Origin: an uncultured Bacteroidales bacterium
GTDB lineage: Bacteria; Bacteroidota; Bacteroidia; Bacteroidales; F082
Direction of reading: 5' to 3'
Assembly (NCBI GenBank): GCA_900317055.1
Contig: ONFF01000010.1
Coordinates: 1 to 64,000, forward strand
Length of the DNA: 64,000 nt
The notes below the pieces were generated by a model. It did not search any database. It saw only the letters and a list, made by a program, of their open reading frames with translations, and was not told the DNA's origin. Numbering within the stretch: position 1 is the first letter of the stretch; each line of letters starts with the position of its first letter. This document shows, piece by piece, positions 41,508 to 49,341 of this stretch. The translations under genes and the position numbers were made by a program.

Positions 41508-44500
41508 ATGTACACCATCCACACCGACCCTTTGCACCGAATTGCCTATGCTACCGATGCGTCCGCTTATCGTGAAATACCGCAAGGTGTAACCTTTCCT
41601 GAAAACGAACAGGATATTGTCTATCTGATTGAAACAGTCCGCAAACGCAACACCCACCTTATCCCAAGGGCAGGCGGTACTTCCATAGCAGGTCAAGTGG
41701 TGGGTAGCGGCATTGTGGTCGACATCAGTAAGCATTTCAAGAAGATACTGGAAATCAACAAGGAAGAACGCTGGGCAAGAGTGCAACCTGGAGTCGTGCT
41801 TGATGAGCTGAACCTTGCTTTAGAGCCATACGGACTTTTCTTTAGCCCAGAGACTTCCACCAGCAACCGTTGTTGTATCGGCGGTATGTTTGGCAATAAC
41901 TCTTGCGGTTCACATTCCTTGGTTTATGGAAGCACGCGTCATCATGTGTTAGAAGCCCGTGGCGTGCTCTGCGATGGCAGCATCGAAATATTTAAGGACT
42001 ATACCGTCAAAGAACTGGAAGAGCGTTTTGGCAACCGTTTTTGGGAAACCGACACTCAATGTCATTCCGTGCGAAGGCCTAAGGAGGAAAGGGAGGAATC
42101 TATTGAATGTCGGTTTCAAAAGGAATCATTAATCCAAAACATCTACGCTCAACTCATCCGTTGGGCCTTGGATGAAAACACAGTTTCTCTGATAGAAGAA
42201 AACTATCCCGACAAGAGCCTGCGTCGCCGTTCCTGTGGTTATGCCATCGACGAAGTTATTGAAGATCTCCACAATACAGCCAAACCACTTGAAGAACGGA
42301 CTATTAATCTATGCAAAGTGCTAGCTGGTAGTGAAGGTACCTTGGCTTTCATTACGGAAATCAAAGTCGACCTCGACCCTTTGCCGCCCAAGGAGAAAAT
42401 GGTGGTATGCGCCCATTGCGACACATTGCAGAAAAGCTTTCTGGGTAACCTTGTCGCCTTGAAATTCAATCCATCAGCAGTGGAATTGATGGATCGCAAC
42501 ATCTTGGAACTCAGCAAACAGAATGTTGAGCAACAGAAAAACCGCTTTTTCGTCCAAGGCGACCCTGCCGCCATCCTTATCATTGAATTGCGAGGCGAAA
42601 CCCGCGAAGAAATTGATGCTATAGCTGACCAACTTGAAAAGGCATTAATCGAAAACGAGGAGCACTTGGTTTACGCCTGTTCAAGAGTTTACGGTTCAGA
42701 AATCAGCAAGGTATGGAGTCTGCGCAAGGCGGGCTTAGGCCTACTCACCGGCATGAAAGGCGATGCCAAACCCATTGGCGTCATCGAAGACACGGCTGTG
42801 GCACCCGAGAAACTGCCCGCTTACATGGCGGACTTTGCCCAAATGTTGGAAAAACTGGGCTTAAGCTGCGTCTATCATGCCCATATCAGTACTGGCGAGT
42901 TGCATCTGCGGCCTATCATCAACATTAAGGAAGCAGAAGGCAAACGCAAGTTTCGTGAAGTGGCTTACGAAACGGCCTTATTGGTCAAGAAATACAAAGG
43001 TTCGCTCAGTGGTGAACATGGCGATGGAAGATTGCGCGGTGAGTTTATACAGTTGCTTTATGGCGACCAAGTCTATGCCTTGATGCAAGACCTGAAAAAG
43101 TGTTGGGATCCTCTGCAAGTCTTCAACCTGCACAAGATTGTTGACACATTGCCCATGGACAGCATGTTGCGCTTTGATGTTAGACAGCAATATGCTATCG
43201 AGAAAGAACTCTGTGGAAAGGACGGCCTTTCGACGGGCTTAAGGACCTGCAAAACTTATTATAACTGGAAGGCTGCTTTCGATGAATGCAAAGTGGAAGG
43301 CGCTACTGGTGCCAAAAATCAGCTTCATGCCTTGATGTGCAGCATCGAGCAATGCAATGGTGCCGGCGATTGTCGCAAGTCGAATCTTATTGGTGGTACA
43401 CTTTGTCCAGCATTCAAAGTAAGTGGCGATGAGACCAAGGCTACCCGTGCGCGTGCCAATGTGCTCCGTGAAATCCTGACAAGAGGGTGGGAGAGCGAAG
43501 CCTTCACTGTCACAAATTGCGTCCCGCAATTTGAAAAAGGCACTTCTCCGAACTGCGAGACGAAGCTCGCGACAATGAAAAGCATTCTAAAATCAAAGGA
43601 ACTGGCCGAGGTTTTAGACAGCTGCTTGGCCTGCAAAGGTTGCCGCAGCGAGTGTCCCAGCAATGTCGACATGACCCGATTGCGCTCAGAAATCCTACAA
43701 CAAAAGTACGACATAAGCGGTATGCCTTTGCGTTCCTTTGCTGTATCGAGAATGGCCACAGTGGAACAATTTGGACATGTCGTTTGGCCAATTTACAATC
43801 TTTTTGCTTCGTGGAAGTTCTCTTCCGACATCATCAAGAGTATCATCAAGTTCACGACTGAAAGAGACATCCCGACCCTTAGCCGCGTTACCATGCGAAG
43901 AGCCGTGCAACGGGAATGCCGCAAACAGCATGGCAAAGCCACCAAAGGCAAAGTTTATATATTTGCCGATGAATTCACCAACTTCCAGGAAGCAGAAATT
44001 GGCTTGACTTTCGCCAAATTGCTTCTGCAATTAGGCTACAAAGTGGAAATACCAAAACATGTGGAAAGCGGTCGCGCCGCCATCTCGAAAGGCAACCTGA
44101 AATTAGCCAAAAAGTTTGCCTTGAAAAATGTCAATCTGCTGAAAGACAAGATTTCAGAAGAAACCCCTTTGGTCGGCATTGAACCTTCATGCATTCTCAG
44201 CTTCCGTGATGAATATCCCGATTTGGTGCCTGCCGAACTTCGCTCCCAAGCCCAACAACTGGGTCGAAATGCTTTGCTTTTCGATGAGTTTATCATGCGT
44301 GAAGTTGCAGCTGGTCGTATTTCTTCAGATGATTTTAAAACTGATGCTGTAGAAATCTGGCTCCATGGCCATTGCCACCAGAAAGCTTTGGTGGGAACGG
44401 AGAAGACGGTACAGGCTTTTAAACTGCTCTCAGGGGCCAAAGTGCATGTCATCCCAAGCGGTTGTTGCGGTATGGCAGGTTCATTCGGTTACGAAAAAGA

Positions 44501-44693
44501 GCATTACAAGACTTCGTTGGCCATTGGTGAGATGGTACTCTTCCCGACCATTAGAAAAGCCATCGAAAACAACACAAACATCACACCTGTGATAGTTTCA
44601 GCACCCGGCACTTCCTGCCGTCAGCAAATCCTTGACGGCACAGGAGTTCATGCCGTTCATCCCGTTGAAATCCTCTATCGTTGGGCGAAATAA
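41508..44693 (+). CDS. FAD-linked oxidase/Fe-S oxidoreductase (D-lactate dehydrogenase type), enlarged by in-frame repeats
   Basis: A 1061-residue protein, longer than the usual 930-980. FAD_binding_4 domain at 20-280 (IPRAGGTSIAGQVVGSGIVVD; CCIGGMFGNNSCGSHSLVYG), FAD-oxidase C-terminal domain to about 560 (YHAHISTGELHLRP; GSLSGEHGDG), two 4Fe-4S motifs (CSIEQCNGAGDCRKS near 611 and CLACKGCRSECP near 707), and a C-terminal CCG domain (HGHCHQKALVG near 953; PSGCCGMAGSFG near 983). It oxidises a 2-hydroxyacid, probably D-lactate, and passes electrons to the quinone pool or a flavoprotein. Three stretches (42059-42104, 43222-43249, 43509-43574) look like palindromic repeats read in frame and sit at domain linkers or surface loops. 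Confidence 0.88.
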   Translation: MYTIHTDPLHRIAYATDASAYREIPQGVTFPENEQDIVYLIETVRKRNTHLIPRAGGTSIAGQVVGSGIVVDISKHFKKILEINKEERWARVQPGVVLDELNLALEPYGLFFSPETSTSNRCCIGGMFGNNSCGSHSLVYGSTRHHVLEARGVLCDGSIEIFKDYTVKELEERFGNRFWETDTQCHSVRRPKEEREESIECRFQKESLIQNIYAQLIRWALDENTVSLIEENYPDKSLRRRSCGYAIDEVIEDLHNTAKPLEERTINLCKVLAGSEGTLAFITEIKVDLDPLPPKEKMVVCAHCDTLQKSFLGNLVALKFNPSAVELMDRNILELSKQNVEQQKNRFFVQGDPAAILIIELRGETREEIDAIADQLEKALIENEEHLVYACSRVYGSEISKVWSLRKAGLGLLTGMKGDAKPIGVIEDTAVAPEKLPAYMADFAQMLEKLGLSCVYHAHISTGELHLRPIINIKEAEGKRKFREVAYETALLVKKYKGSLSGEHGDGRLRGEFIQLLYGDQVYALMQDLKKCWDPLQVFNLHKIVDTLPMDSMLRFDVRQQYAIEKELCGKDGLSTGLRTCKTYYNWKAAFDECKVEGATGAKNQLHALMCSIEQCNGAGDCRKSNLIGGTLCPAFKVSGDETKATRARANVLREILTRGWESEAFTVTNCVPQFEKGTSPNCETKLATMKSILKSKELAEVLDSCLACKGCRSECPSNVDMTRLRSEILQQKYDISGMPLRSFAVSRMATVEQFGHVVWPIYNLFASWKFSSDIIKSIIKFTTERDIPTLSRVTMRRAVQRECRKQHGKATKGKVYIFADEFTNFQEAEIGLTFAKLLLQLGYKVEIPKHVESGRAAISKGNLKLAKKFALKNVNLLKDKISEETPLVGIEPSCILSFRDEYPDLVPAELRSQAQQLGRNALLFDEFIMREVAAGRISSDDFKTDAVEIWLHGHCHQKALVGTEKTVQAFKLLSGAKVHVIPSGCCGMAGSFGYEKEHYKTSLAIGEMVLFPTIRKAIENNTNITPVIVSAPGTSCRQQILDGTGVHAVHPVEILYRWAK
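42059..42104. repeat. Repeat-like insertion 1 in the oxidoreductase gene
   Basis: TGTCATTCCGTGCGAAGGCC ... AGGGAGGAATCTATTG resembles the TCATTCCG-x-GAGGAATCT intergenic repeats known from Bacteroidota. It encodes CHSVRRPKEEREESIE at about residues 184-200, between two FAD-domain segments where family members have no such insert (from memory of the family). Confidence 0.5.
43222..43249. repeat. Repeat-like insertion 2 in the oxidoreductase gene
   Basis: GGACGGCCTTTCGACGGGCT TAAGGACC matches the left arm of the dut-leader repeat (GGTCGGCCCTTCGACAGGCT CAGGGACC, 27115-27142) at about 23 of 28 positions. It encodes KDGLSTGLRT. Confidence 0.6.
43509..43574. repeat. Double-hairpin insertion 3 in the oxidoreductase gene
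   Basis: CAAATTGCG-TCC-CGCAATTTG (43513-43533) is a perfect 9-bp palindrome; GCGAG-ACGAAG-CTCGC (43555-43570) is a second; TGTC and GACA flank the pair. It encodes TVTNCVPQFEKGTSPNCETK, between the two Fe-S motifs. Confidence 0.7.
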
Positions 44694-44702
44694 ACCAACA
44701 AT

Positions 44703-44733
44703 TTTGGCGTTCTATGAAAAAGAACTATCTTTG
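44703..44733 (+). promoter_or_regulatory. Promoter of the DUF3298-manC-glycosyltransferase operon
   Basis: TTTG (44703-44706), a 19-bp spacer and TATCTTTG (44726-44733), 27 nt before the ATG at 44761. Confidence 0.7.
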
Positions 44734-44760
44734 CCTCGTTAAACCATATTAATTGTCATT

Positions 44761-45495
44761 ATGAAAAGGCTATTCTTCTCCATCACAATGCTTCTATTGG
44801 TCATTGCTGGTTGTAACACAAAAGAGTCAAATGAAGTAGACGTTGAACCATATACTTTGAGTGACAGCTTGTTCATTGAAAGTGAGTATGGCGATGGGTA
44901 TTCCTATTTCAATGTCAGCCTCGATTTGCCTGTCACCAACAACAAAACCTTGCGCCAAAATATTCTTCATTGGATGCTCTCCGACGAGACAGAAGACCAT
45001 GTCAACTATCTTGAGACAATGAAAGACAATTTCTTTGAAGAAGACGGTAGCGAGCCCAGATCGAACTATGAAGAAAACTTCAGCTTGTCGGAACAAACAG
45101 ACGAGTATGTTACCTATACCACCGAAGGATTCCTCTATTCGGGTGGAGCCCATGAAATGCCATGGTACAATGGCACAACTTTCAGCAAGATTGACGGTAG
45201 CATCGTTGGTTACGATCTGTTCGAAGATCCGGAACAACTCATTAAGATTATTGCAGAAAATATTGAAAACCAATATTTTTCAAAATATGTAGAAGACGAT
45301 TTCTACTTTGAGCACGAAGACATAACCACATTGCCTGAGAACGAGCCTTGGATAGAGACCGACAGTGTTGTGTTTTGCTACCAACCTTACGAAATCGCAG
45401 CATTTGCCGCAGGAATGCCTTTGTGTAAGATTGCGTTATCCGACCTAAAACCCTATCTGAGCGAAAAAGGAAAAATGTTTCTCAAAGACAATTAA
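44761..45495 (+). CDS. DUF3298 (RsiV-like) lipoprotein
   Basis: A 244-residue lipoprotein (lipobox VIAGC, Cys near residue 18). After an N-terminal PdaC/DUF4163-like part (residues 40-130, ending in EGFLYSGGAHEMP), a DUF3298 domain follows, with the typical end FCYQPYEIAAFAAGMPLCKIALSDL. DUF3298 occurs in RsiV-type lysozyme-binding proteins and polysaccharide deacetylases. It leads an operon with manC (6 bp downstream), so it may sense or bind cell-wall glycans at the periplasmic face. The function is otherwise unknown. Confidence 0.82.
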   Translation: MKRLFFSITMLLLVIAGCNTKESNEVDVEPYTLSDSLFIESEYGDGYSYFNVSLDLPVTNNKTLRQNILHWMLSDETEDHVNYLETMKDNFFEEDGSEPRSNYEENFSLSEQTDEYVTYTTEGFLYSGGAHEMPWYNGTTFSKIDGSIVGYDLFEDPEQLIKIIAENIENQYFSKYVEDDFYFEHEDITTLPENEPWIETDSVVFCYQPYEIAAFAAGMPLCKIALSDLKPYLSEKGKMFLKDN

Positions 45496-45501
45496 GCACC
45501 C

Positions 45502-46611
45502 ATGAACAACTACTGCATTATCATGGCTGGCGGCATCGGTAGCCGTTTTTGGCCCCTCAGCAAGGACAATTATCCGAAGCAATTCCTCGATATCTTAGGT
45601 ACAGGAAAGAGCTTTATCCGCAGCACTTACGAGCGATTCAGCCCAGTCATCCCCGACGAGAACTTCCTCGTGGTCACCAACAAGGCCTACAAACAACTCG
45701 TTTTGGAGCATTTGCCTATGCTTCGTCCCAATCAAGTGCTTTGTGAGCCTGCACGACGCAACACGGCTCCTTGCATTGCCTATGCAGCCTACCATATCCA
45801 AAGTCGCTGCCAAGATGCCAATATTGTCGTCACACCCGCCGACCATTTGGTAACTAATGAAATGGAATTTCAGCGCATTATTCGATTAGGTTTCGACTTC
45901 TTGGCGAAAAACCAAAATGCCTTGATGACCATCGGTATCAAGCCGAGTCGACCGGAAACGGGTTATGGCTATATCCAAGTTCCTAAAATGAATGCGGAAT
46001 GTGGAATGTGGAATGTGGAATGTGGAATAGTTGCCGATGGGAATAATTCAACATTTTCTAATGTGGTGAAAGTCGAAATGTTCAAGGAAAAACCCGATTA
46101 CGATACGGCCGTGAAATTCGTGGCCGAAGGCAATTTCTTCTGGAACAGCGGCATCTTCCTCTGGACTTTGGACGGCATTATGCAGGCGTTCAAGCAATAT
46201 CTGCCTGAGATGGTTGAAGTCTTTGAAAATGGCATCTATAACTTCGGCACACCCGAGGAACAAGACTTCATCAACGACCACTTTGTGGATTGCCCCAACA
46301 TCAGTATCGACTACGGCGTGATGGAAAAGTCGCCTAATACCTTCACCATCCCTGCCGACTTTGGATGGAGCGACATCGGTACCTGGGGTTCGCTGTTTAC
46401 TCACGCCAAAAAAGACGACAACGGCAATGCCAAACGTGGCAAGGTGGTCTCAGTCGACAATCGGAATACCATTATTAATATAGAGGAAGGCACCGAAGCC
46501 ATTGTGGAAGGTTTGGAAGACTATTTGGTGGCTTATCGCGACCATTCACTCCTCGTGTGCAAGCTCAAGGATGAGCAACAGATCAAAGTTTGGATTGAAG
46601 GATTAAAATAA
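45502..46611 (+). CDS. manC: Mannose-1-phosphate guanylyltransferase with internal heptamer repeat
   Basis: A 369-residue cytoplasmic enzyme. Pyrophosphorylase signature AGGIGSRFWPLS, then YPKQFLD, CEPARRNTAPCIAYAA, VTPADHLV, PETGYGYIQ and FFWNSGIFLW: the single-domain GDP-mannose pyrophosphorylase. It makes GDP-mannose from mannose-1-phosphate and GTP for glycan synthesis. Between PETGYGYIQ and the VKVEMFKEKP strand lies an unusual insert (MNAECGMWNVECGIVADGN) encoded by a 7-bp tandem repeat at 45996-46030. A change of one unit would shift the frame and truncate the enzyme. Confidence 0.92.
   Translation: MNNYCIIMAGGIGSRFWPLSKDNYPKQFLDILGTGKSFIRSTYERFSPVIPDENFLVVTNKAYKQLVLEHLPMLRPNQVLCEPARRNTAPCIAYAAYHIQSRCQDANIVVTPADHLVTNEMEFQRIIRLGFDFLAKNQNALMTIGIKPSRPETGYGYIQVPKMNAECGMWNVECGIVADGNNSTFSNVVKVEMFKEKPDYDTAVKFVAEGNFFWNSGIFLWTLDGIMQAFKQYLPEMVEVFENGIYNFGTPEEQDFINDHFVDCPNISIDYGVMEKSPNTFTIPADFGWSDIGTWGSLFTHAKKDDNGNAKRGKVVSVDNRNTIINIEEGTEAIVEGLEDYLVAYRDHSLLVCKLKDEQQIKVWIEGLK
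45996..46030. repeat. 7-bp tandem repeat (GGAATGT)4 plus GGAATAG inside manC
   Basis: Four perfect units start at 45996, 46003, 46010 and 46017, followed by a fifth diverged unit (GGAATAG). Seven is not a multiple of three, so slippage by one or two units changes the reading frame. Confidence 0.9.
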
Positions 46612-46622
46612 AACTGTATCTC

Positions 46623-47378
46623 GTGGAAAATCAGCCGCTTGTATCGGTCATTATGCCATGCTACAACATGGAGAAGTTTATCGCTTACACGATAGAATCA
46701 GTGCAACGGCAAACGTATACCCACTGGGAACTTATCATTGTTGACGACGCTTCAACCGACAAAACGGCTGATATTGTTAAAAGTCACCAAAATCAAGACG
46801 ATCGGATTCAATTATATGTTAAGCCCAAGCATTCAGGCATCGCTGACACGCGTAACCAATGTATTAAAATGGCCAAAGGCCGTTTTTTGGCTTTTCTGGA
46901 TTCCGACGACCTTTGGCATCCTGAAAAACTGGAACAGCAGTTGCAATTCATGATGGAAAGAAATATTGGCTTCAGTTACTCAAGCTACGATTGTGTGGAT
47001 GAAATAGGCAATCCTTTGGAAAAAAAAGTCAAGGCCATAAACAATCTTGATCATGACGCTTATATGCACAACACCATCATTGGCTGTTCCACCGTAATGA
47101 TTGATACCACGATCATTAAAGAAGTCGTTGTACCTAACTTTCGTACCAGCGAAGACTCAGCCACCTGGCTCAACATCCTGAAAAAAGGCTTCATTGCCTA
47201 CGGAATCGATTCTTGTTTGACTTCCTATCGTATCCGCCAGCATTCAGCCAGTTCCAACAAGCTGAAGGCCGCTTCCGATTTGTGGAGAGTGTATCGGAAA
47301 CAGGAAAAACTGTCTCTATTCAAAGCCCTCGGCTGTTTTGTTAGTTATGCCTTCCACGCCGTAAAGAAACGCCTGTGA
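46623..47378 (+). CDS. Glycosyltransferase family 2
   Basis: A 251-residue enzyme starting at GTG (46623). GT-A fold signature: PLVSVIMPCYNMEKFIAYT, then ELIIVDDASTDKTADIV and the metal-binding LDSDDLWHPEKL near residue 93. It transfers a sugar from a nucleotide donor to a lipid-linked acceptor at the inner face of the membrane. It lies 11 bp after manC, in the same operon, so mannose is one candidate donor sugar, by inference. Its stop shares bases with the next start. Confidence 0.9.
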   Translation: MENQPLVSVIMPCYNMEKFIAYTIESVQRQTYTHWELIIVDDASTDKTADIVKSHQNQDDRIQLYVKPKHSGIADTRNQCIKMAKGRFLAFLDSDDLWHPEKLEQQLQFMMERNIGFSYSSYDCVDEIGNPLEKKVKAINNLDHDAYMHNTIIGCSTVMIDTTIIKEVVVPNFRTSEDSATWLNILKKGFIAYGIDSCLTSYRIRQHSASSNKLKAASDLWRVYRKQEKLSLFKALGCFVSYAFHAVKKRL

Positions 47379-48181
47379 TGAACGGATATGCCCTATATCG
47401 AAAGGCCTGGCGGTTTGAAGGAGCTCCTCATTGCGAAACTCGATTAAAAGAAAAGGAATGGAAAGCTCTTTTGCAGCAAGGCGGTTTGCTGGTCAGAAAC
47501 ACCTACAATTTTGACTGCCAGGAAGAAACCTCTTTTTGGTATGTCATCAAAGACCAATTTGAAGGCTTGGAAAACTTGCCGTCGAGAGTGCGCAACAAGA
47601 TCCGTCATGCATTCAATAGTTTCGAATACCGACTCATTCCTTTTGACACTTTAAAGGAAAACGGTTATCAAATCATTCAAGAGACCTATGCGGATTATGC
47701 CGTTCACGATAGAGAAATGAACCAAAAGGTCTTCATGGAATACTTGGACCAATGTCAAAAACAACACTTTGACTATTGGGGCATCTTCGACAAGGAAACA
47801 CAACAAATGGTTGGGTTCTGCACCGTGACTTTATGGGATCAGTGCTGCGAATATGGTGTGACAGGCATCCTCTCAAAATACAAGAAAGGAAGCTACTATC
47901 CCTATTATGGTTTATATCAGTACTTAAACCAGCATTATCTTGAAAAACAGCAATTTAAATATGTGAGCGACAGTGCCCGAACCATCACCGAACACTCGCA
48001 GATCCAAGAATATCTCATTCAAAACTTCAACTTTCGTAAAGCCTATTGCCAATTGGAGGTTCATTACCGTTGGTGGATGAAGTTGGCAGTCAAAATGCTG
48101 TACCCATTCAGAAAAATCATACCTTTGCAGCGCGTTAAGGCAATTCTCAACATGGAGGCCATGCAGCGTGGAGAAAAATAA
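47378..48181 (+). CDS. GNAT/FemAB-like acyltransferase, polysaccharide cluster
   Basis: A 267-residue protein from the ATG at 47378, overlapping the GT2 stop by one base (TGATG). The middle (DYWGIFDKETQQMVGFCTVTLWDQCCEYGVTGI) and the following Tyr-rich LSKYKKGSYYPYYGLYQYL resemble GNAT-fold or FemAB-like acyltransferase domains that modify sugars or lipid-linked intermediates. No family name comes to mind with certainty. The C terminus is basic and may touch the membrane. Its place between GT2 and the phosphoglycosyl transferase suggests sugar N- or O-acylation. Confidence 0.6.
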   Translation: MNGYALYRKAWRFEGAPHCETRLKEKEWKALLQQGGLLVRNTYNFDCQEETSFWYVIKDQFEGLENLPSRVRNKIRHAFNSFEYRLIPFDTLKENGYQIIQETYADYAVHDREMNQKVFMEYLDQCQKQHFDYWGIFDKETQQMVGFCTVTLWDQCCEYGVTGILSKYKKGSYYPYYGLYQYLNQHYLEKQQFKYVSDSARTITEHSQIQEYLIQNFNFRKAYCQLEVHYRWWMKLAVKMLYPFRKIIPLQRVKAILNMEAMQRGEK

Positions 48182-48770
48182 ACACAAAATAGGGTTCTTC
48201 TTCAAGTGGTGCTTCGATCGCATTGTGGCACTAATTGGACTTATTGTGCTGTTTCTGCCTTTGCTGGTCATCGGCATTCTCATCAAAACTGACTCAAAAG
48301 GTCCTATGTTCTTTATGCAAAAACGCATTGGAAAGGACGGCAAGCCATTCAGAATCTGCAAGTTCAGAACCATGCATCATCAATCGGAAGGTGATACGGT
48401 CACCACAGCCGATGACCCTCGCATCACGCGCATGGGCCATTGGCTACGCCACAGTAAGGTTGACTGCCTTACCGAGTTGGTCAATGTGTTTATCGGACAA
48501 ATGAGCTTTGTTGGGCCGCGCCCCGATGTGCCCGGCTATGCCGACCAACTGAAAGGTGATGACCGTCGCATTCTCCAGCTCCGCCCAGGCATTACCGGCC
48601 CGGCAAGTATCAAGTACCGTGATGAAGAAGAACTGCTCGCCCAACAAACTGATCCAAAGGCTTATAACGACAATGTCATTTGGCCTGACAAAGTGAAAAT
48701 CAACTTGGATTATTTGGACAATTGGAGCTTTTTCGGTGATATCAAGTTGATTTTCAAGACCGTGTTCTAA
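48168..48770 (+). CDS. Polyprenyl-phosphate sugar-1-phosphate transferase (small PGT, PglC/WcaJ C-terminal type)
   Basis: A 200-residue protein starting at GTG and overlapping the preceding gene by 14 bp. One N-terminal membrane hairpin (about 13-38), then GPMFFMQKRIGKDGKPFRICKFRTM, DDPRITRMGHWLR, DCLTELVNVFIGQMSFVGPRP and LRPGITGPASIKYR, the full set of monotopic phosphoglycosyl transferase motifs. It places the first sugar phosphate on undecaprenyl phosphate to begin glycan assembly. Together with the CapD-like dehydratase it could start a chain with a deoxyaminosugar. Confidence 0.92.
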   Translation: MEKNKHKIGFFFKWCFDRIVALIGLIVLFLPLLVIGILIKTDSKGPMFFMQKRIGKDGKPFRICKFRTMHHQSEGDTVTTADDPRITRMGHWLRHSKVDCLTELVNVFIGQMSFVGPRPDVPGYADQLKGDDRRILQLRPGITGPASIKYRDEEELLAQQTDPKAYNDNVIWPDKVKINLDYLDNWSFFGDIKLIFKTVF

Positions 48771-48830
48771 TTCCAGCCACATAGGAAAGACAGCCTAAAA
48801 GTAGGCAATGTAAGTCTCTGCTATTTGCTT

Positions 48831-48857
48831 GTGGTCAGCGACAACACTGCTGACTAC
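48831..48857 (+). terminator. Hairpin after the phosphoglycosyl transferase gene
   Basis: GTGGTCAGC pairs with GCTGACTAC (one G-U) about 60 bp after the stop. There is no T-run, so termination is uncertain. Confidence 0.35.
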
Positions 48858-48859
48858 AT

Positions 48860-48882
48860 AAAAAAACCCCATAGAATCGGGG
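48860..48882 (-). terminator. Terminator of tRNA-Asn
   Basis: Minus strand CCCC-GATTCTAT-GGGG followed by seven T (48866-48860), about 47 nt after the tRNA 3' end. Confidence 0.7.
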
Positions 48883-48928
48883 AGAAACTATGAGGCCAAA
48901 AAATTAATAACATGAAACATAAAAATTG

Positions 48929-49002
48929 CGCCCCCTTCAGGACTTGAACCTGAGACCCCCTGATTAACAGTCAGATGCTCTGACCAACTGAGCTAAGGAG
49001 GC
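48929..49002 (-). tRNA. tRNA-Asn (anticodon GTT)
   Basis: A 74-nt minus-strand gene. Acceptor GCCTCCT pairs with AGGGGGC (one G-U); D-arm begins TAGCTCAGTTGGTC; anticodon loop CTGTTAA with GTT; T-loop TTCAAGT between TCAGG and CCTGA; discriminator G. CCA is not encoded. A -7 box TACTTTTG lies at 49043-49050 on the minus strand, 40 nt upstream. Confidence 0.95.
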
Positions 49003-49148
49003 TGCACAATGTCACAGAACTAATTCTCTGTTTTTGCGGTTGCAAAAGTACGGCTTTTTTCAATACTGACAATCTTTTTCGGATATTTTTTTTCAAATAT
49101 TTTATATCTGACTGATAATCAATATGAAAATTTAGTCACTTTAAACAG

Positions 49149-49276
49149 AGATTCCCAAAAGGGAATGGAATTTTAGTCTTACAATTACATGCAGCGGTTA
49201 AGAACGCTTACGACCTTTACAATTTTCAACCGCCGTTATTTAGCTATAAAACAATCTCCATTCCCGCAGGGAATCT
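49149..49276. repeat. MITE-like ~127-bp inverted-repeat element, copy 2
   Basis: Ends AGATTCCCAAAAGGGAATGG and CTCCATTCCCGCAGGGAATCT are inverted; inside are GCAGCGG and CCGCCG. It lies between tRNA-Asn and the PfkB gene, whose -7 box begins 10 bp after the right end. Confidence 0.8.
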
Positions 49277-49285
49277 CTTTTTTCT

Positions 49286-49293
49286 TACCTTTG
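49286..49293 (+). promoter_or_regulatory. -7 box of the PfkB kinase gene
   Basis: TACCTTTG, 48 nt before the ATG at 49342. The leader contains three TTGAAT(C/A) heptamers (49302-49322). Confidence 0.6.
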
Positions 49294-49341
49294 CACAAAT
49301 TTTGAATCTTGAATCTTGAATATTAAATCCTTGAATCCACA

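Noticed and set aside
40140..41786. 548-codon open frame on the minus strand
   Set aside because: It lies antisense to the well-supported CapD/FlaA1-like gene, its product shows no family motif, and its composition (His/Phe-rich) is that of a reverse-frame shadow.
48860..48882. Plus-strand terminator for the phosphoglycosyl transferase gene
   Set aside because: The run of T is on the minus strand, so it fits the tRNA-Asn transcript; on the plus strand no T-run follows.
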